Below the pieces are notes generated by a model, which ran no database searches, was not told the DNA's origin, and saw nothing but the letters and a program-made list of their open reading frames with translations. This document shows positions 43,983-54,112 of a stretch of DNA of 64,000 nt, in pieces. The DNA lies in the NCBI GenBank assembly GCA_003056245.1, contig MVDH01000003.1, positions 516,187 to 580,186 of the forward strand, in the 5' to 3' direction. Numbering within the stretch: position 1 is the stretch's first letter; the number at the start of each line of letters is the position of its first letter. The position numbers and the translations under genes were made by a program. This stretch comes from Cellvibrio sp. 79. Its GTDB lineage: Bacteria > Pseudomonadota > Gammaproteobacteria > Pseudomonadales > Cellvibrionaceae.

Positions 43983-44205
43983 TTTATTGCCTCATTCAAA
44001 AATCATTGCGCTCTGCTGGAGGCGCGGTGTATAGCCGTTAATAAGTAGAACCGTTAAACAGACTAACAACCAGCAATGCGCCTTTAATCAGCCTATTCTT
44101 TCCTAAACGCGGCGGGAAAATTCGACACTGCCGCAAAGAGCCGCGCTTTATACCAAAAGCCGGGCCCAATAGCAACGAAAAGGTTATTTTTTGATCCTGC
44201 CAGCG

Positions 44206-44880
44206 TTATATGAGGCCACGCTCCGCAAAGGAGATAACTTCGGTATCGCCTACCACCATATGGTCCAGCACCCGTACATCAATCAATTCCAATGCCGCCT
44301 GCAAACGCTGGGTGATGCGTTGGTCAGCTTGACTGGGCTCCGCCACTCCACTTGGATGATTATGGCTGAGAATCAACGCTGCAGCGTTGTGAGATATGGC
44401 TCGCCTTACCACTTCACGCGGGTAAACACTGGCGCCGTCGATGGTGCCAAAAAATAATTCTTCATACGCAATCAGGCGATTTTGATTATCAAGGAATAGC
44501 ACCGCAAAGACTTCCCGGGGTTGATGCCGCAATTGGGCACTCAGGTATTGGCGGACTAAATCAGGGCTGGTAAGGAGATCGCCTGATTTCATGGTCGCCG
44601 ATAGATGGCGACGTCCCATCTCCAACACTGCCTGTAACTGCGCATATTTGGCATTTCCCAAACCAGGCCCCCGGCAAAACTCGTTTCGGGAGGACTCCAG
44701 CAGAGGACGCAAACCACCATATTCCTGCAACAGGTCGCGCGCCAGATCGACTGCCGATTTACCGGGAATACCAATACGCAGGAAAATGGCCAGAAGTTCG
44801 GCATCAGAGAGGGCACGGGGGCCTTGGGCAAGCAACTTTTCGCGCGGACGCTCTGCTTCGGGCCAATCGGCAATAGACAT
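44206..44880 (-). CDS. radC: RadC family (UPF0758) protein
   Basis: 224 residues. N-terminal helix-hairpin-helix-like part ([25 protein letters not shown]) and C-terminal JAB/MPN metalloprotease-like domain with SHNHPSG...D (the metal-binding HxHP-x6-D type motif). Despite the name, a role in DNA repair has been withdrawn in E. coli; function remains open. AAAGGAG precedes ATG 44880. Divergent from coaBC. Confidence 0.92.
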   Translation of the reverse strand: MSIADWPEAERPREKLLAQGPRALSDAELLAIFLRIGIPGKSAVDLARDLLQEYGGLRPLLESSRNEFCRGPGLGNAKYAQLQAVLEMGRRHLSATMKSGDLLTSPDLVRQYLSAQLRHQPREVFAVLFLDNQNRLIAYEELFFGTIDGASVYPREVVRRAISHNAAALILSHNHPSGVAEPSQADQRITQRLQAALELIDVRVLDHMVVGDTEVISFAERGLI

Positions 44881-44923
44881 AGAAACTCCTTTTAAAAAAA
44901 TCCAGTGATGGCAATTCCCTACA

Positions 44924-44941
44924 TACCTGTTATGTCAGGTA
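44924..44941. promoter_or_regulatory. Inverted repeat in the radC-coaBC divergent region
   Basis: TACCTG-TTATGT-CAGGTA is a perfect 6-bp inverted repeat about 45 bp upstream of radC. It has the half-site look of an operator (CTG...CAG) but does not fit the LexA CTGT-N8-ACAG rule. A GC-rich hairpin (GGCGGC...GCCGCC, about 45012-45035) lies nearer coaBC. Confidence 0.3.
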
Positions 44942-45117
44942 ATGGCGGCAGATACGAAAACGCCGGCAAGGATGGTATCTTAGCGCCCTTTCGTCAAGCC
45001 CTCACACAGGGCTGGCGGCACGCCCTGCGGGGCCGCCGCCGTTAGTGGCCAATTACGCACTTTCGCGCTAAGGTTGTTCACTAGCTGTCCACTTCATCCC
45101 CGGGGCTGCCTTCGTTC

Positions 45118-46323
45118 ATGAGTTCATTAGCCAACAAACAGATTTTGCTCGGCGTTACCGGTGGTATTGCCGCCTATAAAAGTGCCGATCTTGTACGCCG
45201 CTTGCAAGATGCAGGTGCCAGCGTACAGGTAGTAATGACGCCCGCTGCCCTGGAATTTATTACCCCGTTAACAATGCAAGCACTATCCGGCCATCCGGTT
45301 CATACCCAATTGCTTGATCCGGAAGCAGAAGCAGGTATGGGCCACATTCAACTCGCTCGCTGGGCGGATCTGGTATTAATTGCGCCAGCTACGGCAGATT
45401 TTATGGCACGCCTTACACATGGTGCAGGAAACGACCTATTAACCAGTATCTGCCTGGCTACAGCAGCACCTATCGCATTAGTACCGGCGATGAACCAGGG
45501 CATGTGGCGCAATGCGGCAACCCAGTCCAATCTCGATGTCTTAATCGATCGCAAAGTCCATATTTTTGGTCCAGCGGATGGCGGCCAGGCCTGCGGCGAT
45601 ATAGGTCCAGGGCGCATGCTAGAACCTCTGCAAATTATCGATATGGCTGCCCGCCTTTTTGCCACTGGCAGCCTTGCCGGCAAAAAAGTCGTGATTACCG
45701 CTGGTCCTACGCGCGAAGCTATTGACCCGGTACGCTATATCAGCAATCACAGCTCGGGAAAAATGGGCTATGCATTGGTGCAAGCTGCAGTTGAGGCAGG
45801 AGCGCAGACGGTGCTCATCAGCGGCCCCACACAATTGGCAAAACCGGCACGCGCCAAATGCATAGATGTCACTACCGCCGAGGAAATGTACGCGGCCAGT
45901 TTGCAGGAAGCACAGGACTGCGATTTATTTATCGCCGCCGCCGCCGTAGCCGATTATCGCCCTGCCGAAGTGGCAACGCAGAAAATGAAAAAAGGGGATA
46001 ACGAAAGCATCACCCTCACATTGATAAAAAACCCTGACATTGTCGCCAGTGTAGCAGCGCTCAAACGCAAACCGTTTACCGTGGGATTCGCGGCAGAAAC
46101 TGAACAATTGATTGACCATGCACGCGCAAAACTTGCGCGCAAAAATCTGGATCTGGTGATCGCCAACAATATTGCTGACAACCGTATCGGTTTTAATAGC
46201 GATGACAACGCGGTCATCCTGATTGATAACAACTCCACCGTAGAAATCAGCCAGCGCAGCAAACAACAACTTGCGCGCGAACTCATTGCCTGTTTTGCAC
46301 AAAAACTGGCTCCAAAACTATAA
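45118..46323 (+). CDS. coaBC: Bifunctional phosphopantothenoylcysteine decarboxylase / phosphopantothenate-cysteine ligase
   Basis: 401-residue fusion carrying two coenzyme A steps. CoaC (about 1-190): FMN-binding flavodoxin-like fold with catalytic His76 (HIQLARWADL) and the PAMNQGMW motif (123-130). CoaB (about 191-401): GPTREAIDPVRYISNHSSGKMG region (split across the ligase start) and the CTP/cysteine-site KKNPDIVASV type segment, ending in DLVIANNI. Together with coaD at 39.7 kb, three CoA steps are encoded in this window. Confidence 0.96.
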   Translation: MSSLANKQILLGVTGGIAAYKSADLVRRLQDAGASVQVVMTPAALEFITPLTMQALSGHPVHTQLLDPEAEAGMGHIQLARWADLVLIAPATADFMARLTHGAGNDLLTSICLATAAPIALVPAMNQGMWRNAATQSNLDVLIDRKVHIFGPADGGQACGDIGPGRMLEPLQIIDMAARLFATGSLAGKKVVITAGPTREAIDPVRYISNHSSGKMGYALVQAAVEAGAQTVLISGPTQLAKPARAKCIDVTTAEEMYAASLQEAQDCDLFIAAAAVADYRPAEVATQKMKKGDNESITLTLIKNPDIVASVAALKRKPFTVGFAAETEQLIDHARAKLARKNLDLVIANNIADNRIGFNSDDNAVILIDNNSTVEISQRSKQQLARELIACFAQKLAPKL

Positions 46324-46355
46324 GCAAGTCACAGACGATAACGGAAGGTAAACGA

Positions 46356-48857
46356 GTGAACCCCAAAGATCCGCTCACCGCAAAACCGGAAGCTGGTGCA
46401 CACCTTTCACGCAGTGCCCAGCGCGCCCTGGAGGCCGCCAAACGCAAAGCAGCAATGCAGCAGAAATTGCTGCTAATTCTGTTGGCCATCGGGGTCGTGG
46501 TTAACGCCATAGTGGCCTTTGCGCTTTATCATAAATTGGTAGTCCAGCAAACACAGGAAAACCTGACCGCACTTACTCAAGAAAATGTTGATGGTCGCAA
46601 AAAAAGCGTAGAGAACTATTTCTCTGCGCAAGAAGAAGTAATAAACCAAATTGCAGCCGAACCGGATTTTTTAACTGGCCTGGATCCGTCGGCAACTGCT
46701 GAGTCCCGCCAGCTTATTGAGCAAACCTGGCAAGGAAAAATTCCGGCCTTAAAAGTTCGCCTTATTCCGCTAGGCAGTGCCCAATTAGATCGCGAGGCAG
46801 AATTCCCTTTGCGCTTTTCCGAACTGGATTTAATCCAGCGCGCTGAAAAACGCCAGCCCACTCCACCGGAAATAGCCACCGTTGGCGATCGTCAATTTTT
46901 GTACTGGATTCGCCCCATCGCAACAAGCCAACAAAGCGAACCATTAGGTACATTGATGATTACATTGGACCCAGGCGAACTCTTTAAAACTTTTGCTGCT
47001 ACAGACAGCAGTGTTGGCGAATACGTACTGTTACAACAATTTAGTGGCAGCCCCGCACAAGCATTGAAAACAATTGGTACAGGTACTGCCGGTAATAGCA
47101 AACAAGCCAATGTTGCCGGCAGTTATTTGCAAATAAAATTTACTCCCTCGGAAGTTCTGGTAAGTTTCGCGGAAGAGTTACCGGCCCTGTGGCTTTTATT
47201 AGTAAGTCTCATAGCTGCTGCCAGCCTCGCAGTCATCTGGTTCCTGAGTAAAGTTCTGATCCGTAAAGAATTGGGCATCGTTGAAACGGCCCCCTCATTA
47301 CCAGAAATTGCAAAAATCAATAAGCAAACAATAGTCGACGAGAATGCAATAGCTAATCCACTCTTTCAAAAGCAAGATATTCTCGACATAGCCGTTATTG
47401 ATGAAGATGAAAATATTCTTGGGCTTGATCAGGCATCAGGCAAAAAATCAACGACGACGACCCATCGTAAAATCAATGAAGTAGATATACCTGCCGAGAT
47501 TTTTCGCTCCTATGATATTCGCGGTTTGGTTGACACCCAGATCACGCCGGAACTTGCCCAATTAATCGGGCAAGCCGTCGGCAGTGAAGCGATTGATCAG
47601 GGAGAACGCAATATTGTGGTCGCGCGCGATGGCCGCACCCATAGCGAAGCATTAACATTGGCATTAATTAAAGGAATTCTGCGCACCGGCTGCAATGTCA
47701 TTAATATCGGTGTAGTACCAACACCATTAATGTATTTTTCTACCTTCCATTTTGAAGACACCAACAGTGGTGTCATAGTTACTGCCAGCCATAACCCTAA
47801 AGAATATAATGGTTTTAAAGTCGTTATTAATAATCGTGCCCTTGCCGACGAAGCTGTTTCCGATTTACGTTCGCGCATTATTAACCAGCGTTTCCATCAA
47901 GGTTTAGGTGAAGAAATTCCACGCACAATTATTCCGGATTATATCGACCGTATTTTTTCTGATGTTGCACTCGCAGGAAATGTGACACTTGTAGTCGATG
48001 CAGGTAATGCAGTTCCCGGCATAGTCGCGCCGCAATTATTTGAAGAACTGGGTTGCGATGTAATTCCACTATTCTGCGATCTTGATGGAGAGTTCCCCAA
48101 TCATGATCCGGACCCGACTCATGAAAAAAACCTCACGGCATTAATTGCAAAAGTGCAGGAAACCAATGCCGATATCGGTGTGGCATTCGATGGTGATGGT
48201 GATCGCCTGGTAGTTGTTACCCCTAAAGGCGATATTATTTGGCCTGATCGCTTGTTAATGTTGTTTGCTAAAGACGTGCTCGCACGCCATCCGGGCGCGG
48301 ATGTCCTATTTGATGTGAAATGCTCACGCCAGTTAAATCAAATTATCAGCAGCTATGGTGGTCGTCCTATTATGTGGAAAACCGGACACTCGCCAATGAA
48401 AGCAAAAATGGAAGAAACGCAGGCACTCATCGGTGGCGAATACTCCGGTCATATTTTTATCAAGGATCGTTGGTATGGTTTTGACGACGGCATTTATGCA
48501 ATGGCACGCCTGCTGGAAATCATTACCCTGCGCGATCAAAAGATAGATGATATTTTTGCAGCGTTCCCGCAACTCTATTCAACGCCGGAATTAAAAATTG
48601 CTGTATCTGAAAATGCCAAATTCAACCTAATCAACAAGATTGCCGATGGCGGTGATTTTGCCAATGGCACTATTACTACTATTGATGGTTTGCGTGTGGA
48701 TTACACCAAAGGTTGGGGTCTTGTGCGTGCATCCAATACATCGCCGGCTCTGACCTTACGCTTTGAGGCGGAGTCACCTGATGCACTCGAGAAAATCCAG
48801 CAAATTTTTAAACGTGAATTGCTAAAAGCGGATAACTCGCTAGTAATTCCTTTCTAA
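46356..48857 (+). CDS. algC: Phosphomannomutase/phosphoglucomutase AlgC, long membrane-anchored form
   Basis: 833 residues from GTG 46356 with GGAAGG upstream. The C-terminal 455 residues are the alpha-D-phosphohexomutase: IFRSYDIRG start (about 384), phosphoserine loop TASHNPKEYNG with catalytic Ser478, metal site DGDGDR, sugar-specificity loop GEYSGH and phosphate site RASNTSP. The N-terminal 375 residues carry two membrane segments (about 33-60 and 273-298) that bracket a likely periplasmic sensor-like region. The same extended form is known from Pseudomonas aeruginosa. It makes mannose-1-P and glucose-1-P for exopolysaccharide and LPS. In Pseudomonas, dut lies between coaBC and algC; here it is absent. 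Confidence 0.93.
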   Translation: MNPKDPLTAKPEAGAHLSRSAQRALEAAKRKAAMQQKLLLILLAIGVVVNAIVAFALYHKLVVQQTQENLTALTQENVDGRKKSVENYFSAQEEVINQIAAEPDFLTGLDPSATAESRQLIEQTWQGKIPALKVRLIPLGSAQLDREAEFPLRFSELDLIQRAEKRQPTPPEIATVGDRQFLYWIRPIATSQQSEPLGTLMITLDPGELFKTFAATDSSVGEYVLLQQFSGSPAQALKTIGTGTAGNSKQANVAGSYLQIKFTPSEVLVSFAEELPALWLLLVSLIAAASLAVIWFLSKVLIRKELGIVETAPSLPEIAKINKQTIVDENAIANPLFQKQDILDIAVIDEDENILGLDQASGKKSTTTTHRKINEVDIPAEIFRSYDIRGLVDTQITPELAQLIGQAVGSEAIDQGERNIVVARDGRTHSEALTLALIKGILRTGCNVINIGVVPTPLMYFSTFHFEDTNSGVIVTASHNPKEYNGFKVVINNRALADEAVSDLRSRIINQRFHQGLGEEIPRTIIPDYIDRIFSDVALAGNVTLVVDAGNAVPGIVAPQLFEELGCDVIPLFCDLDGEFPNHDPDPTHEKNLTALIAKVQETNADIGVAFDGDGDRLVVVTPKGDIIWPDRLLMLFAKDVLARHPGADVLFDVKCSRQLNQIISSYGGRPIMWKTGHSPMKAKMEETQALIGGEYSGHIFIKDRWYGFDDGIYAMARLLEIITLRDQKIDDIFAAFPQLYSTPELKIAVSENAKFNLINKIADGGDFANGTITTIDGLRVDYTKGWGLVRASNTSPALTLRFEAESPDALEKIQQIFKRELLKADNSLVIPF

Positions 48858-48868
48858 TCTTTTATTAA

Positions 48869-49792
<924 letters not shown>

Positions 49793-49800
49793 TTTGCCAG

Positions 49801-49830
49801 ACTACAGTAGCTTATTGGAGTTACTGTAGT
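49801..49830. repeat. 9-bp inverted repeat between argB and slmA
   Basis: ACTACAGTA (49801-49809) and TACTGTAGT (49822-49830) are perfect complements around a 12-nt spacer. No U-tract is present. It could be an operator for slmA or an RNA hairpin. The right arm shares GTTACTGTA with the palindrome at 5779-5815, which may be chance. Confidence 0.4.
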
Positions 49831-49851
49831 AATTACACGAACGGAGGCGGC

Positions 49852-50460
49852 ATGAAAACCCAAAAAACTTCGCGCAAGCAACAAATCCTGGAGTGCCTTG
49901 CACGCATGCTGGAAGCGAGCCCGGGCGAACGAATTACTACTTCTGCACTCGCTAAAGAAGTGGGCGTTTCCGAAGCAGCGCTCTACCGTCATTTTCCCAG
50001 CAAGTCCAAAATGTTTGAGGGTTTGATTGAGTTTATTGAGGAATCGATTTTTTCGCGCATTACCATAATTCTCGCGGAAGAAAAAATTGCGCTAAAGCGC
50101 TGTGAAAAAATCCTGACATTATTACTCGCTTTCGCAGAGCGCAATCCCGGCCTCACACGTTTGCTAACAGGCGATGCATTGACTGGTGAAACAGAACGCT
50201 TACGCGTGCGTATCGCGCAGGTATTTGATCGCATCGAAACCCAGTTAAAACAAATTTTACGAGAAGCAGAACTGCGTGAAGGATTGCACCCGCAATTGCC
50301 GATTACTGCTGCCGCTAACTTGCTCATCGCATTAATTAACGGGCGTATCGCGGAATTTGTGCGCACAGAATTTCGCCGTTCACCTACCGCACATTGGCAG
50401 GAGCAATGGCAATTACTCGCACAAGGTTTTATGGAAAGTAGTACAACAATTAATAATTGA
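49852..50460 (+). CDS. slmA: Nucleoid occlusion factor SlmA (TetR family)
   Basis: 202-residue DNA-binding protein that blocks FtsZ assembly over the chromosome. TetR-type HTH at about 28-55 ([21 protein letters not shown]) and a long helical C-terminal domain ([33 protein letters not shown]) as in E. coli SlmA (formerly Ttk). ATG 49852 is preceded by GGAGG. Position downstream of argB near pyrE is conserved. Ended by a strong bidirectional terminator. Confidence 0.93.
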   Translation: MKTQKTSRKQQILECLARMLEASPGERITTSALAKEVGVSEAALYRHFPSKSKMFEGLIEFIEESIFSRITIILAEEKIALKRCEKILTLLLAFAERNPGLTRLLTGDALTGETERLRVRIAQVFDRIETQLKQILREAELREGLHPQLPITAAANLLIALINGRIAEFVRTEFRRSPTAHWQEQWQLLAQGFMESSTTINN

Positions 50461-50480
50461 ATTAGTAGCTCAAAACATCT

Positions 50481-50518
50481 AATAAAGAAAAACCGGCAAA
50501 TGCCGGTTTTTCTTTATT
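50481..50518. terminator. Bidirectional terminator between slmA and the DUF4124 gene
   Basis: An 18-bp perfect inverted repeat (50481-50498 and 50501-50518) with a 2-nt gap and CCGGC core, flanked by A/T tracts on both strands. It overlaps the stop codon of the minus-strand gene. Confidence 0.9.
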
Positions 50519-51134
50519 AATTTTTTTCTTTGTTAATTTCAATAAAACGTGCCCTGTCGCGATCAAATTTTTCTTCCACTTCCTTGTATTCTTGTTCGCG
50601 TTGCTGGATCTGGGCCTGAATATCTTTCTCTTCCTGCACCAGATTATTAATATTTTTCAATAGCTCATCCGGTAACTGACGGCCGCTACGCTCAATAGTT
50701 GCAGCCTGCGTTTGATAATCCTGTAAACGCTTGCGCACTGTAATAAGGTTCGCTTGCAAGATGCTGATATTCCCTCGCAAGCTTTCCAGATTTCGCGCCT
50801 TTGCGGAATCTATATCAGACACGCTGCTATAACTCCGGCGTAATTGCACATCTTCGCGCGCCTGCTCAGCACGCTTTAATTTTTCCTGGCGCAAACGTTC
50901 GCCAGCAGGTCCTTGGGTAACCGGTTCAATTACCTTGAGAACCTTGCCTGTCCGCGACATAATTTCGTAGCCGTTATTGACATATTCAGCAGGAATCTTG
51001 CTATCCAAAACAGTAACGCCTTCCTTGTTCTTGTAGCGATAAATCACTGTGCTCTTGGTATTTTGCTGTGCCAAAGCAACATTGCCCAGCAACAAAAAAC
51101 CGCAAGTAATCGCTATATAAAACAGGTTACGCAT
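50517..51134 (-). CDS. DUF4124-domain exported coiled-coil protein
   Basis: 205 residues. Signal peptide about 1-22 (ending VALA-Q). The DUF4124 segment follows (VIYRYKNKEGVTVLDSKIPAEYVNNGYE, in two short strands). The rest is a long charged coiled coil (about 80-205; LRQEKLKRAEQAREDVQLRR to QREQEYKEVEEKF). It is expected in the periplasm or cell envelope; function unknown. It follows pyrE in the same direction by 25 bp. Confidence 0.82.
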   Translation of the reverse strand: MRNLFYIAITCGFLLLGNVALAQQNTKSTVIYRYKNKEGVTVLDSKIPAEYVNNGYEIMSRTGKVLKVIEPVTQGPAGERLRQEKLKRAEQAREDVQLRRSYSSVSDIDSAKARNLESLRGNISILQANLITVRKRLQDYQTQAATIERSGRQLPDELLKNINNLVQEEKDIQAQIQQREQEYKEVEEKFDRDRARFIEINKEKN

Positions 51135-51159
51135 TGGAATTATTTACCTCACTGAACAA

Positions 51160-51807
51160 TTAAAGATCAACTCCATATGTAGCACGGTAGGTTTTGATTT
51201 TTTCTACCATCGCCTCCTGTCCGGATTGCTCTTCCAGATAGGCAACAATATGGTTCAAGTTAATGATACTGATCACCGGGATACCAAAAGTCTGCTCCAC
51301 TTCCTGAATGGCCGACACTTGCCCTTGACCTTTCTCCATACGATTTAATCCAATCAACACCGCTGCCGGTTTAGCACCGGCACTGTCAATGATTGCCATC
51401 ACTTCGCGCACCGCAGTGCCTGCAGTAATTACATCATCCACAATCAGGACTTTGCCTTGCAATGGCGCACCCACCAAAGTGCCGCCCTCACCATGATCCT
51501 TGGCCTCTTTGCGGTTATAGCAATAAGGCAAGTCACGCTGGTGATGATCAGCTAAAGCTACTGCTGTGGTCGCCGCTAAAGGAATTCCCTTGTAGGCAGG
51601 TCCAAATACTATATCGAACTCCACGCCAGATGCAGTGATTGCCGCCGCATAAAAACGACCAAGGTCAGCCAGTGCACTTCCCGTTTGAAAGCGTCCAGCG
51701 TTAAAAAAATAGGGGCTCGTACGGCCAGATTTGAGAACGAATTCACCAAAGCATAACGCTTGATGCTTAAGCGCGAGCTGAATGAAGTCAAATTGGTATT
51801 TTTCCAT
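51160..51807 (-). CDS. pyrE: Orotate phosphoribosyltransferase
   Basis: 215-residue enzyme of pyrimidine synthesis that joins orotate to PRPP. The PRPP-binding motif [13 protein letters not shown], the flexible loop [11 protein letters not shown] and [12 protein letters not shown] are normal. Divergent from crc, as in Pseudomonas. In the 209-bp region between them I see a hairpin (AGCCCA...TGGGCT, about 51870-51890), an extended -10-like GGTATGATAC on the crc side and another GTAACAC (51960-51966). Confidence 0.96.
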   Translation of the reverse strand: MEKYQFDFIQLALKHQALCFGEFVLKSGRTSPYFFNAGRFQTGSALADLGRFYAAAITASGVEFDIVFGPAYKGIPLAATTAVALADHHQRDLPYCYNRKEAKDHGEGGTLVGAPLQGKVLIVDDVITAGTAVREVMAIIDSAGAKPAAVLIGLNRMEKGQGQVSAIQEVEQTFGIPVISIINLNHIVAYLEEQSGQEAMVEKIKTYRATYGVDL

Positions 51808-52016
51808 GCAAAGTACCCGAGTATGGACTAAGTTTTAGGTGACAGAATAAATAACGAGGTCCAGCCCATGAGCCAGACCCGCATTTGGGCTACAGCAGCA
51901 TCCAAATGTTAAGGATGTGAAAAAAAGTAACGCCTACCATAAAAAACCCAGCGGTGACGGTAACACAATCACACAAAGCTCGGGTATGATACACAGTCCG
52001 TAATCAAGGGGCTAAC

Positions 52017-52787
52017 ATGAGAGTTATCAGTCTTAGCGTCGATGGAATTTTTCAGGCGGCGCAACGCGGCCTATATACCTGGCTCGCGAATCAGGATGCA
52101 GATTTTATCTGTTTACAGGATCTTCGTGCACTGGAACGGGAATTGGAAAAGCCCGAGTTCGAGTTGAAGGGTTATAACGCCTATTTCTTCGATTCAGGTA
52201 CCAAACACTACAATGGCGTAGCCATTTACACCCGTTTACAACCCAAAGCACTTATTTATGGCCTTGGTTTCGCTTCCGGAGTGGATATGGAAGGCCGCTA
52301 TCTTCAAGTGGATTTTGAGCAATTGAGCGTGGGTTCATTATTGGCTCCCAGCGCCAGCTCCGAATTGGAATCCCAGGAAGTGAAAATCAAATTCTTTGAT
52401 GATTTCCAGGCCCATCTCGACAAAATCACCCGCAAACGCCGCGAGTATGTTTTTTGCGGCAACTGGCAAATGGCCCACACTCCCAAAGATGTGAGCAACA
52501 GTGCTACCAACCAGCACAACTCTGGATTTTTGCCCCACGAGCGCCAATGGTTAAGCCAATTATTTAACCAGATTGGTTACGTGGATGCTTTTCGCAAAGT
52601 AAATAAAGACGGAGACGAATACAGTTGGTGGCCCAACGGTCTTAAAGATGATGGTGACGGCTGGCGTACTGACTTCCAGGTTGTGTCCAATAGCCTGGGT
52701 CCGAAAGTGGAATATGCAACTATCTACAAAACCCAGCAGTTCTCCAGCCATATGCCGGTAATTATTGATTACGATATCGAGCTGTAA
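52017..52787 (+). CDS. crc: Catabolite repression control protein Crc
   Basis: 256-residue member of the ExoIII/endonuclease fold used, with Hfq, to repress translation of catabolic mRNAs. The catalytic set of real exonucleases is degraded: the first Asn motif reads SLSVDG, the metal Glu position is Asp (CLQDLRA), GDxN has become GNWQMAH, and the Asp before the last His is Ser (SSHMPV). That pattern, plus the pyrE-crc arrangement, identifies Crc rather than an active nuclease. Crc and Hfq respond to decoy RNAs such as CrcZ, none of which I recognise here. Confidence 0.88.
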   Translation: MRVISLSVDGIFQAAQRGLYTWLANQDADFICLQDLRALERELEKPEFELKGYNAYFFDSGTKHYNGVAIYTRLQPKALIYGLGFASGVDMEGRYLQVDFEQLSVGSLLAPSASSELESQEVKIKFFDDFQAHLDKITRKRREYVFCGNWQMAHTPKDVSNSATNQHNSGFLPHERQWLSQLFNQIGYVDAFRKVNKDGDEYSWWPNGLKDDGDGWRTDFQVVSNSLGPKVEYATIYKTQQFSSHMPVIIDYDIEL

Positions 52788-52806
52788 TCACTTCGAAAAT
52801 AAAAAC

Positions 52807-52832
52807 CCGCTGTGAACGCAGCGGTTTTTTTT
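52807..52832 (+). terminator. Terminator of crc
   Basis: CCGCTG (52807-52812) and CAGCGG (52819-52824) with a 6-nt loop, followed by eight T (52825-52832), 19 bp after the stop. Confidence 0.88.
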
Positions 52833-52860
52833 GCATTACATAGATTGCCCTGGCAGCGAC

Positions 52861-53280
52861 CTATTTCACGGCTACCGCATCATAAACCACCACTTTGCTC
52901 CACAAATGCTGGTGCTCATCCACAAATTTTTTGTGCAATGGGTGCACCTGATACACATCCTGACCTGCCACATCATCAAACCCGAGCAGCTCGGAAACAT
53001 GATAGGAATTATCCACCACCTCACGCTTTTCTGTAGATGCGGGAATACCTACATGAATCGAACGAACGGTTTCGATTGCCGCCAGGGATTTAACGCCGGC
53101 GATTAATTTATCGCGATCTGCAACTGAATCCGGATTCTTAAGCCAGAAAAAAACATGGTGAAGTAATTTGGGCATAACGGCGTTTCCTGCTGCAGGTTTG
53201 GCAAACGCATCTCCAGCTACCAAAGCGGCACCAGCAATGGCGCTGGTCGCCAGAAAATCGCGACGGCTGTTATCGGTCAT
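52861..53280 (-). CDS. Dabb-family (stress-responsive A/B barrel) protein with Tat signal
   Basis: 139 residues. A twin-arginine signal ([20 protein letters not shown], residues 5-24) is followed by a dimeric alpha/beta barrel domain from about residue 37 ([54 protein letters not shown]). Tat export suggests a folded, perhaps cofactor-binding, periplasmic protein. Family function is unclear. Single gene. Confidence 0.82.
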   Translation of the reverse strand: MTDNSRRDFLATSAIAGAALVAGDAFAKPAAGNAVMPKLLHHVFFWLKNPDSVADRDKLIAGVKSLAAIETVRSIHVGIPASTEKREVVDNSYHVSELLGFDDVAGQDVYQVHPLHKKFVDEHQHLWSKVVVYDAVAVK

Positions 53281-53423
53281 TGATGAACTCCTGATATCAA
53301 AAATCAGATAAAACTACGTAAATAGCCGTATACGCAAATGCATTTACGTAAGATTACCCAGCCGCATACAAGTCTGTTAATCTCTCGCGGACTAATAAAA
53401 ACACAACCAATGAGAGACAATCC

Positions 53424-53711
53424 ATGAAAGCGACAATTATTATTGCCAGCATCGGCCTGGCAATCAGCAGTAGTGTTCTAGCGCATGAAGGCCATGACCA
53501 TGGCTTGAGTAAAGAAGAAATTGCCAAGCAGGTAAAAGAAGGCAAGCTTTGTGTATTGAATGGCGAGGGAAGTTCGCTGGGCGCGGTGGTGGAAAAAGAC
53601 GAAAAATATTATCGCTGTGTAAAAGCGTATGGAAAAGATTTGGGGCCTCAAACCGAATTGGTCTGGGTTGAACTCAAGTTACAGGGCAACGCGTTGGTCA
53701 CTGCACCCTGA
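53424..53711 (+). CDS. Small periplasmic protein, DUF1496-like
   Basis: 95 residues. Signal peptide about 1-20 (ending VLA-H). The mature N-terminus is HEGHDHG, a likely metal-binding stretch. Then come C43 (KLCVLNGEGSSLGAVV) and C63 (YYRCVKAYG), which match the cysteine pattern of DUF1496/YnjH-like proteins, where a strand pair is joined by a disulfide. Function unknown. Followed by a long palindrome. Confidence 0.7.
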   Translation: MKATIIIASIGLAISSSVLAHEGHDHGLSKEEIAKQVKEGKLCVLNGEGSSLGAVVEKDEKYYRCVKAYGKDLGPQTELVWVELKLQGNALVTAP

Positions 53712-53719
53712 TTAACTCG

Positions 53720-53758
53720 ACACCAAACCTGCGATAAATTTATCGCAGGTTTGGGTGT
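53720..53758. repeat. Long palindrome between convergent genes
   Basis: Fourteen-bp arms AAACCTGCGATAAA (53725-53738) and its complement (53739-53752) meet with no spacer; outer ACACC/GGGTGT extend the stem past one bulge. No U-tract follows on either strand, so it is a cruciform or hairpin of unclear use, possibly a weak terminator for both neighbours. Confidence 0.7.
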
Positions 53759-53764
53759 AAAAAA

Positions 53765-54085
53765 TTATCCTAGCACTACTGCTGTCCCGCTTGCCGATAC
53801 CATCAACATACTGCCATGCTGGCCAATCACTTCGTAATCCAGATCAATTCCCACCACCGCATTCGCACCCAGTTCGCGTGCGCGATCTTGCAATTCTTGC
53901 AGCGCAATTTCACGCGCTTTTTGCAATTCGCGTTCGTATGTACCGGAACGACCACCCACCAAATCGCGAATGCTGGCAAATAAATCCTTGAATACGTTCG
54001 CGCCTAAAATTGCCTCGCCCGCAACAACACCGCAATACATAGTGATGTGCTTACCTTCAACATTCGGGGTGGTAGTCATCAACAT
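53765..54085 (-). CDS. YbjQ/UPF0145 family protein
   Basis: 106-residue cytoplasmic protein: [53 protein letters not shown] and [11 protein letters not shown] are the family's conserved stretches. It forms a pentameric ring in solved relatives and has been linked to metal binding without firm function. Single gene, 27 bp downstream of hemW on the same strand. Confidence 0.9.
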   Translation of the reverse strand: MLMTTTPNVEGKHITMYCGVVAGEAILGANVFKDLFASIRDLVGGRSGTYERELQKAREIALQELQDRARELGANAVVGIDLDYEVIGQHGSMLMVSASGTAVVLG

Positions 54086-54112
54086 AACAAGCTCCTTCAG
54101 TTATCAATCTCA

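Noticed and set aside
49801-49830. Shared regulator between the slmA palindrome and the 5.8-kb array
   Set aside because: Only a 9-mer (GTTACTGTA) is common; such a match is expected about once in a window of this size.
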